A stretch of 64,000 nt of DNA from CAVSSX01 sp963730735 (GCA_963730735.1 CAVSSX010000007.1:186001-250000), one strand, 5' to 3'. Counted from the first letter of the stretch, positions 30,780 to 41,050 are shown. Numbers and translations: made by a program. Notes: generated from the sequence alone by a model not told the origin.

Positions 30780-31999
30780 GCGACGCCGACGTCACCCGTC
30801 CGACCGGCGTCGCCCCGGACTCGGGGCGGGTGGCGTGGTTCCACTGCTTCTCGGGCATCGCCGGCGACATGGCGCTCGGCAGCCTGCTCGATGCCGGGGC
30901 CGACCTGCGCGAGGTCCTGGCCCTCCTGCGGCGGCTGCCGGTGGGCGGGTGGGACCTGACCATCGAGCCGGTGCTGCGGGGCGGGGTGGCGGCCACCCGG
31001 GCCATCGTCGAGGCGCAGGACGACGGGGTGGGCCGCACCCACCGCGACATCGTGGCCCTGCTCGAGGCGGCCTCGTTGCCCGAGCGGGTCACCCGCCGGG
31101 CACTCGCCGTCTTCGAGCGCCTGGCCCAGGTCGAGGCGGCCCTGCACCGTCGACCGGTGGCCGAGGTCCACTTCCACGAAGTCGGCGGGCACGACGCGCT
31201 GGTCGACATCGTGGGCACGGTGGCCGCCCTCGAGGTCCTCGACATCGACGAGGTGACCGTCTCGTCGGTGGCCGTCGGCACCGGCATGGTCAGGGCAGCC
31301 CACGGCCTCCTCCCGAACCCGGCCCCGGCCACGGTCCGGCTCCTGGCCGGCTTCTCGACCTACGGGCGGGACACGAGGATCGAGCTCACCACGCCCACCG
31401 GGGCGGCCCTGCTGGCCGCCCTGGCCACGTCGAGCGGCCCGATGCCGCCGATGGCCGTGGCGGCCAGCGGGTTCGGCGCCGGGGCCGGCGAGCTCGAGGA
31501 CCTGCCCAACTGCACGCAGGTGGTCCTGGGCACCCGCCACGTGGCGACGGTGGACGGCGGGCAGCCGGTCGTCACCCTCGAGGTCAACCTCGACGACGTC
31601 ACCGGGGAGCAGGTGGCCCACACCCTGTCGGCCCTGCTCGACGCCGGGGCCCACGATGCCTGGGTGAGCCCGGTGGTGATGAAGAAGGGCCGTCCGGGCC
31701 ACGTGGTGCACGCTCTGGCCGACCCGGCCCTCGTGGCCCCGCTGCGCCAGCTCCTCGTGACGGCGACCGGATCCTTCGGCGTCCGGGCCACCCTGGGGGA
31801 ACGCTGGCCGCGCGCCCGGCGACTGGACCAGGTCCTGGTGGAGGGACGGCCGGTGCAGATGAAGGTGGGCCACGGGCGGGCCAAGGCCGAGTTCGCCGAC
31901 GTGGCCGCGGTGGCCGCGGCCACCGGCCTCACGTTGCGTGAAGTGGACCTGGCGGCCCAGGCCGCCTGGCGGGACGGCGCCGGCGCCGAGCCCGGGTGA
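30776..31999 (+). CDS. larC: Nickel-pincer cofactor nickel insertase LarC
   Basis: About 407 residues in one uninterrupted frame, so the frameshifted larC1/larC2 arrangement of lactobacilli is not used here. Motifs: WFHCFSGIAGDMALGSLLDAG at the N-terminus, HFHEVGGHDALVDIVG, GLLPNPAPAT, ELTTPTGAALL, LEVNLDDVTGE and VVMKKGRPGHV. LarC inserts Ni into the dithio-pyridinium mononucleotide using CTP. The TTG start (30776) overlaps the larB stop; GTG 30830 is a possible later start. The next gene begins within its stop (GTGA), giving larB-larC-LOG as one operon. Confidence 0.9.
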   Translation: MSDADVTRPTGVAPDSGRVAWFHCFSGIAGDMALGSLLDAGADLREVLALLRRLPVGGWDLTIEPVLRGGVAATRAIVEAQDDGVGRTHRDIVALLEAASLPERVTRRALAVFERLAQVEAALHRRPVAEVHFHEVGGHDALVDIVGTVAALEVLDIDEVTVSSVAVGTGMVRAAHGLLPNPAPATVRLLAGFSTYGRDTRIELTTPTGAALLAALATSSGPMPPMAVAASGFGAGAGELEDLPNCTQVVLGTRHVATVDGGQPVVTLEVNLDDVTGEQVAHTLSALLDAGAHDAWVSPVVMKKGRPGHVVHALADPALVAPLRQLLVTATGSFGVRATLGERWPRARRLDQVLVEGRPVQMKVGHGRAKAEFADVAAVAAATGLTLREVDLAAQAAWRDGAGAEPG

Positions 32000-32568
32000 G
32001 CCAGGTCCCGGTCCGTCCGGACGACGTCCGGTCGGTCTGCGTGTTCTGCGGGTCGCGCCGGGGGAACGACCCGACCTACGTCGAGGACGCGGTGGCCGTG
32101 GCCGAGCTCCTGGTCGCCCGGGGCATCCGGATCGTCTACGGCGGGGCGGCGGTGGGCACCATGGGCGTGCTGGCCGATGCCGCACTGGCGGCGGGTGGCC
32201 AGGTGGTGGGGGTCATCCCCGGGGACCTGTTCAGCGCCGAGGTGCCCCACACCGGCCTGACCGACCTGCGGGTGGTCGGTTCGATGCACGAGCGCAAGCA
32301 GGTGATGGCCGAGCTGGCCGGGGCCTTCCTGGCGCTACCGGGCGGGCTGGGCACGCTCGAAGAGCTGGCCGAGATCGTCACCTGGTCGCTGCTCGGCCTG
32401 CACGCCAAGCCCATCGGGATCCTGAACCGCGACGGGTACTACGACCACCTGCTGGCGTTCTTGGATCGGGCCGTGGCCGACGGCTTCCTGCGCCCCGAGC
32501 ACCGGGCGATCGTCCGGGCGGCGGCCGATCCTCGGTCGGCCGTGGCCCTGGTGGCCCCGGGCCGCTAG
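31996..32568 (+). CDS. LOG family protein (nucleoside 5'-monophosphate phosphoribohydrolase type)
   Basis: 190 residues. The family's two signatures are clear: SMHERKQVM (about residues 95-103) and PGGLGTLEEL (about 115-124), with an N-terminal Rossmann start VCVFCGS. LOG proteins split cytokinin riboside monophosphates or related nucleotides to base plus ribose phosphate. In bacteria the true substrate is often unknown. Coupled to larC by GTGA, so a nucleotide-processing role near the pincer cofactor is conceivable but unproven. Its stop codon shares the CTAG at 32565-32568 with the convergent hydrolase gene. Confidence 0.88.
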   Translation: MSQVPVRPDDVRSVCVFCGSRRGNDPTYVEDAVAVAELLVARGIRIVYGGAAVGTMGVLADAALAAGGQVVGVIPGDLFSAEVPHTGLTDLRVVGSMHERKQVMAELAGAFLALPGGLGTLEELAEIVTWSLLGLHAKPIGILNRDGYYDHLLAFLDRAVADGFLRPEHRAIVRAAADPRSAVALVAPGR

Positions 32569-33323
32569 TCCGGCGCCCTCGGTTCGAGGCCGAGGTGGTG
32601 GCCGAGGAACGTGGCGCTGTCCACGAATTCCTCGGTGGGCACCTCGCCGTGCCGGCCCATCCGGACGTGCAGGCGCTTGTCGGTCGAGCCGAGGGCCCCG
32701 AACAGCTCGAACGCCGCGTCCCGGGGGAACAGCTCGTCGTCCCACTGGGTGAGGAACAGGACCGGACACGTCACCCGGGGGGCGTCGGCGGCGATGCGCG
32801 GCCGGGTCGGCCCGGTGAGCCCCATGAGGCCGAGGACGGCGGCGTGGATGCGGGCGTCCGCCGCCACCAGGGGCAGCCCGAGGATCGTGCCCATGGACAG
32901 GCCCCAGTAGCCGGCCGGGCCCGGCCCGATCTCCTCGAGGCCCTGCAGTTCGTCGAGCACGTGACGCCAGTCGGCCACCATCTCGTCGGTCATGGTCGGG
33001 TCGCCCGCCCACATCTGGGAGAACTCGAGGAAGGTGAGCACCGGGTTGGCCCCGCCGTCGGACCGCCGGTCGCCGTGGACCGGCCCGTCGATGGCCACCG
33101 CCGCCACCCCGAAGCGTTGGACCAGGCCCCGGGCCAGCGAGACCACGTAGCCCTCGCGCTTGGAGGCCGAGGCGCCGTGACTGATCAGCACCAGCGGACG
33201 CCGGCCGGTGGCGTCGACCGGGGTCCAGAGGAGGCCCGGGATGCAGCGCCCCTGGCGCTCCAGGTCGAAACGGCGCTCCCGCACCCCCGACGACCGGACC
33301 TCCGCATCGTCGAGAAACTGCAC
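32565..33323 (-). CDS. Alpha/beta hydrolase (dienelactone hydrolase-like)
   Basis: 252 residues from GTG 33323. Features: oxyanion strand LVLISHGASASKREGYV, nucleophile GLSMG, acid-loop LFLTQWDDELFP and a C-terminal MGRHGEVP that could hold the catalytic His. The start is set where homology begins (VQFLDDAEVRSS), since upstream bases are the divergent promoter region of the glycosylase gene. Probably cytosolic; substrate unknown. Confidence 0.75.
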   Translation of the reverse strand: MQFLDDAEVRSSGVRERRFDLERQGRCIPGLLWTPVDATGRRPLVLISHGASASKREGYVVSLARGLVQRFGVAAVAIDGPVHGDRRSDGGANPVLTFLEFSQMWAGDPTMTDEMVADWRHVLDELQGLEEIGPGPAGYWGLSMGTILGLPLVAADARIHAAVLGLMGLTGPTRPRIAADAPRVTCPVLFLTQWDDELFPRDAAFELFGALGSTDKRLHVRMGRHGEVPTEEFVDSATFLGHHLGLEPRAPD

Positions 33324-33422
33324 GACAATGAGCGTAGCGACGGGTGTCCCGAGGAAACGGTCGCCCGTACACTGAGGGGCAGCCCGGGGCGATCGACCGC
33401 GCCGGGGACCTGCGGAGCGACC

Positions 33423-34262
33423 ATGCCCGAGCTGCCCGAAATGCAGGCGCTGGCCGAACGTCTGGACGAGGCCCTGGCCGGCCAGGTCCTGGCCCGCGCC
33501 GAGTCCTTGGGCTTCACCGCCCTCAAGACCGTGTCCCCCGCGCCCGAGGACGTCGAGGGCCACGTGGTGCGCCACGTCGGCCGTCGGGGCAAGTACCTGG
33601 TGCTCGAGCTGGACGACGGGAACCGCCTGCTGGCCCACCTGTCCCAGGGGGGTCGGGTCGACCTCGAGCGGCCGGCCAAGACCACCCGGCCCCGGGGGGC
33701 GGTCCTGCGGCTGGTGGTGGCCGACGGGACCGGCGTCTTGGTGCGCGAGCACGGCACCCAGCGCAAGGCCGGCTGGTGGCTGGTCGGTCCCGGTGACCAG
33801 GGTCCCCTCGAGCGTCTCGGTCCCGAGCCCGACGACCCGGCGTTCGTCGAGCTGGTACGCCACGGCGACGACGGCCGCCGGCTCCACACCGTGCTCCGGG
33901 ACCAACGGACGGTGGCCGGTATCGGCCGGGGCTACGCCGACGACATCCTCCATCGGGCCCGCCTCTCCCCGTTCGCCTCGCTACGGTCGCTCGACGACGA
34001 CGGACGGGACCGACTGCTCGACGCCGTCCGCTCGGTCCTGGACGAGGCCTTGGCGCGGGAGCGCCAGCGGACCGGCGGGCTGTCGGAGGGCAAGCTCGGC
34101 CAGCGCTTCGACGTGCACAACCGGGCCGGGGAACCGTGCCCCACCTGCGCCACCACGCTCCAGCGGGTGTCCTACGACAGCCACGAGATCGTCTACTGCC
34201 CCACCTGCCAGACGGCGGGCCGGACGTTGGCCGACCGGCGGATGTCGCGCCTCTTACGATAG
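33423..34262 (+). CDS. Fpg/Nei family DNA glycosylase
   Basis: 279 residues starting MPELPEMQALAERLDEAL: the catalytic Pro-2 and Glu-3 are in place. RRGKYLVLELDDG gives the conserved lysine, and the helix-two-turn-helix region reads QRTVAGIGRGYADDILHRARLSPF. The C-terminal zinc finger is CPTC...CPTCQTAGR. PELPEMQ and HLSQGG instead of PELPEVE and HLRMTG mark the actinobacterial branch rather than classical MutM. It removes oxidised bases and nicks the abasic site. Intact. Confidence 0.88.
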   Translation: MPELPEMQALAERLDEALAGQVLARAESLGFTALKTVSPAPEDVEGHVVRHVGRRGKYLVLELDDGNRLLAHLSQGGRVDLERPAKTTRPRGAVLRLVVADGTGVLVREHGTQRKAGWWLVGPGDQGPLERLGPEPDDPAFVELVRHGDDGRRLHTVLRDQRTVAGIGRGYADDILHRARLSPFASLRSLDDDGRDRLLDAVRSVLDEALARERQRTGGLSEGKLGQRFDVHNRAGEPCPTCATTLQRVSYDSHEIVYCPTCQTAGRTLADRRMSRLLR

Positions 34263-34326
34263 GTCGGGGTCGCTCGGCGGCGGCCAGCGGCCCGGTGGAT
34301 GTGCGGCAGCGAAAGGGATCCGAGCC

Positions 34327-35682
34327 ATGGCCAACCCGATGTTCGCCTTCGACGAGTCGATGACCGAGCTGATCTTCGCCTACTGCCGGGACCGGCTGGC
34401 CCTCGACCCGGTCGACCTCGACTTCGGCGGCGGCGCCGACACGTTCGACCAGGCCCTGGACGGCCTCATCAGCGCCGAGGGGACCGATCCGGCCAGGGTG
34501 CTACGGGTCTTCGCCGACGAGCTGGCCTCGGGCGTGGTGTCCTGCGACAGTCCCCGCTTCCTGTCGTTCATCCCCGCCGCCCCGACCAAGGCGGCGCTGC
34601 TGTTCGACATGATCGTGTCCTGCTCGTCGCTCCAGGCCACCTCGTGGTTGGAGGCGGCCGGGGCCGTGGCGGCCGAGAACCAGGCCCTCGGGGTGCTGGC
34701 CCGCCAGGCCGGGCTGCCCGAGGGTGCCGGCGGCTGCTTCGTGGCCGGCGGGACCATGGGCAACCTCTCGGCCCTGCTGGTGGCCCGCGACACCGCCCGG
34801 CGTCGGGGGATCCGGACGTCGCGGCCGCGGATCGCCGTGAGCGAGGAGGCCCACTCCTCGATCAGCCGGGCGCTGCAGATCATCGGGGTCGAGCCCTTCC
34901 TGGTGCCGGTCGAGGACCACCGGCTCACCGGCGCCGCGCTGCGCCGGGCCATCGACCGGGACCCCGCCGCCGTCGACCTGATCGGCGTGGCGGCCACCGC
35001 CGGCACCACCAACGCCGGCATCATCGACGACCTGGCCGGGATCGGTGCCGTCGCCCGCGACCACCACCTGTGGTTCCACGTGGACGGCGCCTACGGGGCG
35101 GCGGCCCTCTTCAGCTCCCTCGTGCGGGACAAGTTCGACGGCATCGAGCTGGTCGACTCCTTCATCGTCGATCCCCACAAATGGCTGTTCGCGCCGTTCG
35201 ACTGCGCCGCCCTGCTCTACCGCGCCCCCGAGCTGGCCAAGTCGGTGCACTCCCAGCAGGCGTCCTACCTGGACATCCTCCACGAGGCGCCCGAGCACCA
35301 GTGGAACCCGAGCGACTACGCGGTGCACCTGACCCGCCGGGCCCGGGGCCTCCCCCTGTGGTTCTCGCTCGCCGTCCACGGCACCGACGCCTACCGCGAC
35401 GCCATCGACCAGGTGCTCCGGACGGCCTGGGCGGCCGCCGACCTCATCGACCGCACCCCCCACCTCGAGCTCCTCCGCCGGCCGGACCTCTCGGTCGTGC
35501 TCTTCCGGCGCCGCGGGTGGGACCGGGCCCGCTACGAGGCGTGGTCGGCGTCGCTGCTCGCCAGCCAGACCGGTTTCGTGACCCCGACCTCCTGGCAGGG
35601 TGAGCCGGTGGCCCGGTTCGCCTTCCTGCACCCCAACACGACCCTCGAGATCGTGGGCGAGATCCTCGACACCATGGCCTGA
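34327..35682 (+). CDS. PLP-dependent group II decarboxylase-like protein
   Basis: 451 residues. The fold-type I core is visible: FVAGGTMGNLSALLVAR (phosphate-binding loop), SEEAHSSISRAL, ATAGTTNAGIIDDL, WFHVDGAYGAAAL (Asp contacting the pyridine N) and DPHKWLFAPFDCAALL with the Schiff-base lysine. This is the aromatic-L-amino-acid/glutamate decarboxylase family, but the exact substrate cannot be read. The ATG is at 34327, 64 bases after the glycosylase stop. It converges with the IclR gene, leaving only 17 bases between stops. Confidence 0.85.
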   Translation: MANPMFAFDESMTELIFAYCRDRLALDPVDLDFGGGADTFDQALDGLISAEGTDPARVLRVFADELASGVVSCDSPRFLSFIPAAPTKAALLFDMIVSCSSLQATSWLEAAGAVAAENQALGVLARQAGLPEGAGGCFVAGGTMGNLSALLVARDTARRRGIRTSRPRIAVSEEAHSSISRALQIIGVEPFLVPVEDHRLTGAALRRAIDRDPAAVDLIGVAATAGTTNAGIIDDLAGIGAVARDHHLWFHVDGAYGAAALFSSLVRDKFDGIELVDSFIVDPHKWLFAPFDCAALLYRAPELAKSVHSQQASYLDILHEAPEHQWNPSDYAVHLTRRARGLPLWFSLAVHGTDAYRDAIDQVLRTAWAAADLIDRTPHLELLRRPDLSVVLFRRRGWDRARYEAWSASLLASQTGFVTPTSWQGEPVARFAFLHPNTTLEIVGEILDTMA

Positions 35683-35699
35683 GCCGCCGGCACCCCGGC

Positions 35700-36501
35700 T
35701 CAGCCGGCCGGGGCCGCCGACCCGTCGGTCCGGCCGAGACGGCGCTCCAGCCAGGTGGCGGCGGCCCGGATGGCCCCGAGGTGGTGCCGCATCCTGGTCT
35801 CGGTCCAGCGGCCCTCGGGCCCGGTGACGTTGAGGGCCCCCCGCACCTCGCCCCAGGCGTCGAGCACCGGGACGGCGATGGCCGAGGCCCCGGGCACCGT
35901 CTCCCCATGGCTGATGGCGAACCCGTCGGCGGCCACCTTGGCCAGGGCGCGGCGCACGGCGGTCCGGGTCGTGCCGATGCGCGACAGCCGGGCGAAGTCC
36001 TCCATGGCCAGCACCCGCTCCACCGTGTCGGGTGACGAGGCGGCCAGGAGGACCTGGCCCACCGCCCCGACGCCGAGCGGGTGGATGGCCCCGATGCCGC
36101 TGGCGATGCGGATCGGCTCGTGGCTGGCCAGCTCGGCGATGCAGAGCCGGCGGTCCTGGCGCACGACGTGGAGGCCGACCGTTTCGCCGGTCGCTTCGCG
36201 CAGCGTCCGGAGATGGCCCAGCGCCGTCGAGGCCAGGTCGCCGTCGGCCCCCTGGCGCAGGGCCGCCCGGGCCAGGTACAGGACGGTCGGTCCGAGCGAG
36301 TACTCAGCCCGTCACCGGGTCTCGCAGCACCAGCTCCCGCTGCTCCAGGGCGGCCAGGATCCGATGGGCGGTGGGCGGTGGCAGCTCGGTCGCCCGGGCC
36401 AACTGGGCCAGCGGCCGGGGCGCGTCGTGCCGGGCGATCTCCTCGAGCAGCGAGAGGGCCCGGCCGATGGACTGGGCGCCCCGTTCGTCGTCGTTGGCCA
36501 C
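35700..36501 (-). CDS. IclR family transcriptional regulator, one frame break
   Basis: N-terminal winged helix-turn-helix: SIGRALSLLEEIARHDAPRP, LAQLARATELPPPTAHRILAAL. The effector-binding domain reads AELASHEPIRIASGIGAIHPLGVGAVGQVLLA through IAVPVLDAWGEVRGALNVTGP. The frame breaks at about 36317, where DPVTG runs into a stop; dropping one base gives DPVTGEYSLGPTVL and a 266-residue protein of normal length. It lies directly downstream of the ligase-mutase-thiolase operon and probably regulates it or a related pathway. Confidence 0.82.
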
Positions 36502-36543
36502 CGTCGGCCGGTCGACCTCAGCCCGGGGCGGGGACCGGGGCGC

Positions 36544-38117
36544 TCACCCGGCCGTGCCGCCGTCGGCCACGAGGACCTGGCGCACGTCGCGCTTGGTCAC
36601 CTTGCCGGTGGAGCCCTTCGGCAGCTCGGCCAGGACCCGGATCACCCGCGGCTTCTTGTAGCCGGCCAGCCGCTCACCGCACCAGTCGGCCAGCGCCGCC
36701 TCGTCCGACCGATGCCCCCTCCCGGGGCACCACCGCCGCCGCCACGACCTCGCCCCAGCGGTCGTCGGGCAACCCGACCACGCACGCCTCGAGCAGGTCG
36801 GGGTGCTCGTCGAGGACCCGCTCGACCTCGGCCGGATAGACGTTGAGGCCGCCGGAGATGATCATGTCCTTCACCCGGTCGACGATGGTCAGGAACCCGT
36901 GCTCGTCGAGGACGGCGACGTCGCCGGTGCGGTACCAGCCGTCGACGATGGCCTCCTTCGTCCCGACCGGGTTGTTCCAGTAGCCGAGCATCAGCTGGGG
37001 CCCACGCATCCAGAGCTCGCCCTGGGTGACCTCGGTGCCGTCGCCGGCGTCGGTCGCCGCCGACTCCTCGGACCCGTCCACCACCAGCTTGTAGTCCACC
37101 GCCGGGACCGGGCGTCCGGTGGGCACGGCCGGGCCGACGGGGATCTTCGGGTCGGGCTCCTCGCGGTGGCGCAGGGCGATGATCGGGTGGAGGATCTCCG
37201 ACGTCCCGTAGACCTGGGTCAGGATCGGGCCGAAGACCTCGAGGGCGTCCTCGAGGACGCTCCGGCTGATGGCCGCCCCGCCGTAGGTGATGTTGCGCAG
37301 CCCGGGGGGCGGCGTCGTCGTGGCGGCAGTACTCGACGAGCATCGAGACCATGGTGGGCACGATGAAGGTCGAGGTCCCGCCGAGCGTGGCCACGCAGTC
37401 GAAGAAGGCTTCGGGCGAGAACTTGGCCAGCGTGATGCTCTTGGCCCCCCGCAGGAAGTAGGTCAGCACCTTGGAGCCCGAGCCGTGGGAGAGGGGCCCG
37501 GCATGGATCATGCCGTCGTCGGGCCCCGGGCAGTACTCCTCGGCCAGGGTCATGAGCGATGCCGTGACCCGGCACCGGTCGGCCAGCATCGAGCCCTTGG
37601 GTCGGCCGGTCGTCCCCGAGGTGTACAGGAGCTGGCTCGAGCCGCTCGGGATCGGTGGCCAGCGGGGCGGGGCGGGGCGACGCCGAGGCCAGCAGGGCCG
37701 CGTAGTCGAGGCCGGCCCCGCGCCCCGTCGACGTCGACCACCTCGGGCCGGCGTGCGCAACCCGGCCAGGATGCCCTCCAGGCGCTCCCGCTCGGCCGAC
37801 TCGGTGAACAGGACGGTGGCCCCGGAGTCGGCCAGGATGTACCGGCGCTCGTCGTCGGACAGCCGGGGGTTGATCGGGACCTTGACCATCCCGGCCCGGG
37901 CGATGCCGAAGTCGCACTCGATGTACTCGAGACGGTTCCGCATGAGGGTCGCCACCCGGGCGCCCGGCTCGGCCGTGAGGGTTCCGAGGGCGTTGGCCAG
38001 TCGTCCCGACCGGTCCCCCACCTCGGTGTAGGTGAGCGATCGGGGGCCGTCGACGACGGCGGTACGCGGCCCATAGGCCAGGACCGACCGCTCGACCAGC
38101 TCAGGAATGATGGGCAC
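36544..38117 (-). CDS. Acyl-CoA synthetase / AMP-dependent ligase, several frame breaks
   Basis: ANL-superfamily motifs: LLYTSGTTGRPKGSML (P-loop), AGPLSHGSGSKVLTYFLRGA, TYGGA-type A4 region near 37290, GELWMRGPQLMLGYWNNP, DGWYRTGDVAVLDEHGFL, DRVKDMIISGGLNVYPAEVE and a C-terminal LPKGSTGKVTKRDV with the catalytic lysine. It activates a carboxylic acid to acyl-CoA via acyl-AMP. The frame must be shifted near 37730, 37315 and 36713; corrected length is about 520 residues. The GTG start at 38117 overlaps the end of the mutase gene by 17 bases. Confidence 0.8.
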
Positions 38118-39784
38118 CGAATCTCCCCCAGATGTCGGCCAGGGCCTGACAGATCTCCCCGACGGTGGCGTTCGCCTCGATGGCGCTGATGATCGACGGG
38201 ATCGTGTTGGTCCCGGCGCGAGCCGATCCCCGGACCCCGTCGAGGACCTCGCTCGACGGCGGCACTGTCCCGGTCACGGCGCAGCCGCGCCAGCGCCTCG
38301 ACCTGGGTGGCCTCGGTCTCGTTCAGGTCCCGGGGCGCCGGCGGGGCCGGCAGGAAGCGTCGGCGGGTCGGCCAGCACGTGGCGGTTGACCCCGACCACC
38401 GGCTGCTCGCCGTTGTCGATGCGTCGCTGCACGGCGAAGGCCTGCTCGTCGATCTCGGCTTCGAGGAACCCGTTCTCGAGGGCCCCGATCGCCCCACCGT
38501 GCTCGTCGATCCGGGTCATGTAGGCCCGGATGTCCCCTTCGAGCTGGTCGGTCAGCGCCTCGACCAGGTACGAGCCGCCCAGCGGGTCGGCCGAGCGGGT
38601 CACCCCGGTCTCGAGCGCCAGGATCTGCTGGGTGCGCAGGCCGAGATGCGCCGCCTCGCGGCTCGGGATCCCGAGGGCCTCGTCGAAGGACGACGAGGCC
38701 AGCGTCTGGACCCCGCCGAGCACCGCCGCCAGCGCCTGGTAGGAGATCCGGACCACGTTGTTCAGGGGCTCGGCGGCCGTCTGGTAGCCGCCCAGGGTGT
38801 AGCAGAAGATGTTGAGCGCCCGGCTGGAGGGGTCGGTCACCCCGAAGCGCTCCTCGAGCACGTCGGACCAGATCCGGCGGGCCGCCCGGAACTTCGCCAC
38901 CTCCTCGAAGATGTCGAGACCCGAGGACAGGAACATGTACACCGAATGGGCGAACGACTCGACCGGCATGCCGCGCTCGACGGCGCAGCGGATGTACTCG
39001 AGCCCGTTGGTGATGGCGATGGCCACCTCCTGGACGGCCGTGGCCCCGGCGTCACGGATGTGGTAGCCGCAGAACTCGATCGGCTCCCAGTGGGGCAGCT
39101 CCTTGGCGCAGTACTCGATCACGTCCACCGAGAAGTCCCGGCCCGGGCGGTACGGGAAGATCTGGGTGTGCCGGGCGACGTACTCCTTCAGCACGTCGTT
39201 CTGCAGCATCACCTTGAACGAGGACGGCGAGTAGCCGTGCACCTTGGCGGCGGCGGTGAACAGCGCCACCGCCAACGGCCCGATCGAGTTGGCCGTCGTG
39301 CGGATCTGGCTCACCGTGTCGAGCGGGACCCCGTCGAGCAGCTCGACCATGTCGCCGAGGCAGTCGATCGGGCACACCGACCCGGCCGACCTCGCCCCGG
39401 GCCAGCGGGTGGTCGGAGTCCAACCCCACCTGGGTCGGGAGGTCGAGGGCCACCGAGAAGCCGGTCTGGCCGGCCGAGAGCAGCGAGCGGATCCGCTGGT
39501 TGGTCTCGCTCGGTGACGCCTGGCCCGAGTACATCCCCATGACCCAGTGGCCCTCGCGGTACATACCGGGCCGGATGCCCCGGGTGAACGGGGCCTCCCC
39601 GGGCAGGCCGAGCCGATCGCCGTAGCGGGCCAGCTCCTCGTCGCTCGGTCCTCGGTGACGTCGAGCGGCGTGTACACCGACTGCACAGGCAGGCCCGAGT
39701 GGGTGGCGTCGTCACCCGCGTCGTGGCCGAGGCGGGGCGCCGCCCGCTCCTGCCAGTCCCGATACGTCTCGGCGTCGAGCGCCA
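38101..39784 (-). CDS. Coenzyme B12-dependent acyl-CoA mutase, large (substrate-binding) subunit
   Basis: About 560 residues after correcting at least four one-base indels (near 39648, 39367, 38345, 38275). The TIM-barrel motifs of the methylmalonyl-CoA mutase family are clear: TRGIRPGMYREGHW, GMYSGQASPSETNQRI, GQTGFSVALDLPTQVGLDSDHP, CGYHIRDAGATAVQEVA, NIFCYTLGGYQTAAEPLNN. No B12-binding domain is attached, so it belongs to the two-subunit type, yet no small subunit is encoded nearby. Tyr is kept at the MCM Tyr89 position, but the residue aligned by eye with Arg207 appears to be Asp (PYRPGRDFSVD), so the substrate may not be methylmalonyl-CoA. Confidence 0.82.
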
Positions 39785-39811
39785 TCGATCGCTCCCCCTC
39801 CTCGCCGTCGC

Positions 39812-41050
39812 TCAGGCGGCCACGGTGGCCGGGTCGACCTCGACCACCACCGCTTCGCCCTCGCCGATCCCACCGCAGAGGGCCACCACGGCCCGGCCGC
39901 CGCCCCGGCGGCGCAGCTCGTTCATGGCCGTGAGCACCATCCGGCCGGCGGTGGCCCCGGTCGGGTGGCCGATGGCCACCGACCCGCCGTTCACGTTGGT
40001 CTTGGCCCGGAGGCGCTCGGCCCGGCCGGCGTCCCCGTCGGCCAGCTTCAGGGTGGTGACCAGCGGGACGGCGGCGAAGGCCTCGTTCACCTCGATGACG
40101 TCGATGTCGTCCAGGGTCAGCCCGGCCCGGTCCAGGGCCGCCTGGATGGCGACGGCCGGGATCGAGGCGATGCGGGCCGGCTCGCCGGAGACGGCGGCGA
40201 AGGCCCGCAGCGTGCCGAGCACCCGCCGGCCGTCGGCGCTCGCCCGGTCCAGCCCGGCCAGCACCAGGGCCGACGTCCCACTCGAGAGGTCCGGGGCGTT
40301 CCCCGGCGGTGACGGTCTCGCTGCCGTAGACCGTGGCCAGCGCGGCCAGGCGCTCGGCCGTGGTGTCGGGCCTCGGCACCTCGTCGCGTTCGAAGCGGAT
40401 CTCGCGGCCCCGCTCGTCGACGCCGGGTACGGCGAGGATCTCCTCGTCCGGCCACCCGTTGGCCAGGGCCTTGGCGTAGCGCTCCTGGCTCCGCAGCGCC
40501 CAGGCGTCCTGCTCCTCACGTCCGATGCCGTTCTCCAGGGCCTCGCGGGCGGCCTGTCGGGCCCGGGGCTCGATGCGTGTACGGGCACGAGATGACCAGC
40601 TGGTCGCCGAGGGTGATGTCGCCCAGCTTGTGGCCCCAGCGGACGTTCTCGAGGTAGTACGGGCACCCGGGAGAGGTTCTCGACGCCGCCGGCCACGGCC
40701 AGCGTGGCCTCCCCGAGCCGCAGCGATCGAGAGGCGGCGGCCAGGGCGGTGAGCGAGCTGCAGCAGGCCCGGTCGACGGTGTAGGCGTTGCGGTCGGCTG
40801 GGATGCCCGACCGCAACAGGATCTGGCGGGCGATGGAGCGGTCAGAGCCGGGGAAGTTCACCCCGAAGACGAGCTGGTCCACCTCGTCGCCGGACACGCC
40901 GGCCCGCTCGAGGACCTGGGGGATCACCGCCGAGGCCAGCTCGGGCAGGGTCGCTTCCCGCAGGCTGCCACCGAATTTGCCGAACGGGCTCCGCCCGGCG
41001 CCGAGTACGGCCACCCGTCCTTCGCTGTCCGGCTGCAACGACGTCGTCAT
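39812..41050 (-). CDS. Acetyl-CoA acyltransferase (thiolase), frame-broken in the middle
   Basis: N-terminal GAGRSPFGKFGGSL and the active-site Cys in DRACCSSLTALAAAS; C-terminal EVNEAFAAVPLVTTLKL, GGSVAIGHPTGATAGRMV and the second catalytic Cys in ALCGGIGEGEA. The middle has frame breaks near 40668, 40570 and 40305; the fragments between (GIGREEQDAWALRSQERYAK) belong to the same family. The enzyme cleaves or condenses acyl-CoA with acetyl-CoA. It is the first gene of the thiolase-mutase-ligase-IclR run; an SD-like GAGGTG precedes the ATG at 41050. Confidence 0.85.
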   Translation of the reverse strand: MTTSLQPDSEGRVAVLGAGRSPFGKFGGSLREATLPELASAVIPQVLERAGVSGDEVDQLVFGVNFPGSDRSIARQILLRSGIPADRNAYTVDRACCSSLTALAAASRSLRLGEATLAVAGGVENLSRVPVLPRERPLGPQAGRHHPRRPAGHLVPVHASSPGPDRPPARPWRTASDVRSRTPGRCGARSATPRPWPTGGRTRRSSPYPASTSGAARSASNATRCRGPTPRPSAWPRWPRSTAARPSPPGNAPDLSSGTSALVLAGLDRASADGRRVLGTLRAFAAVSGEPARIASIPAVAIQAALDRAGLTLDDIDVIEVNEAFAAVPLVTTLKLADGDAGRAERLRAKTNVNGGSVAIGHPTGATAGRMVLTAMNELRRRGGGRAVVALCGGIGEGEAVVVEVDPATVAA

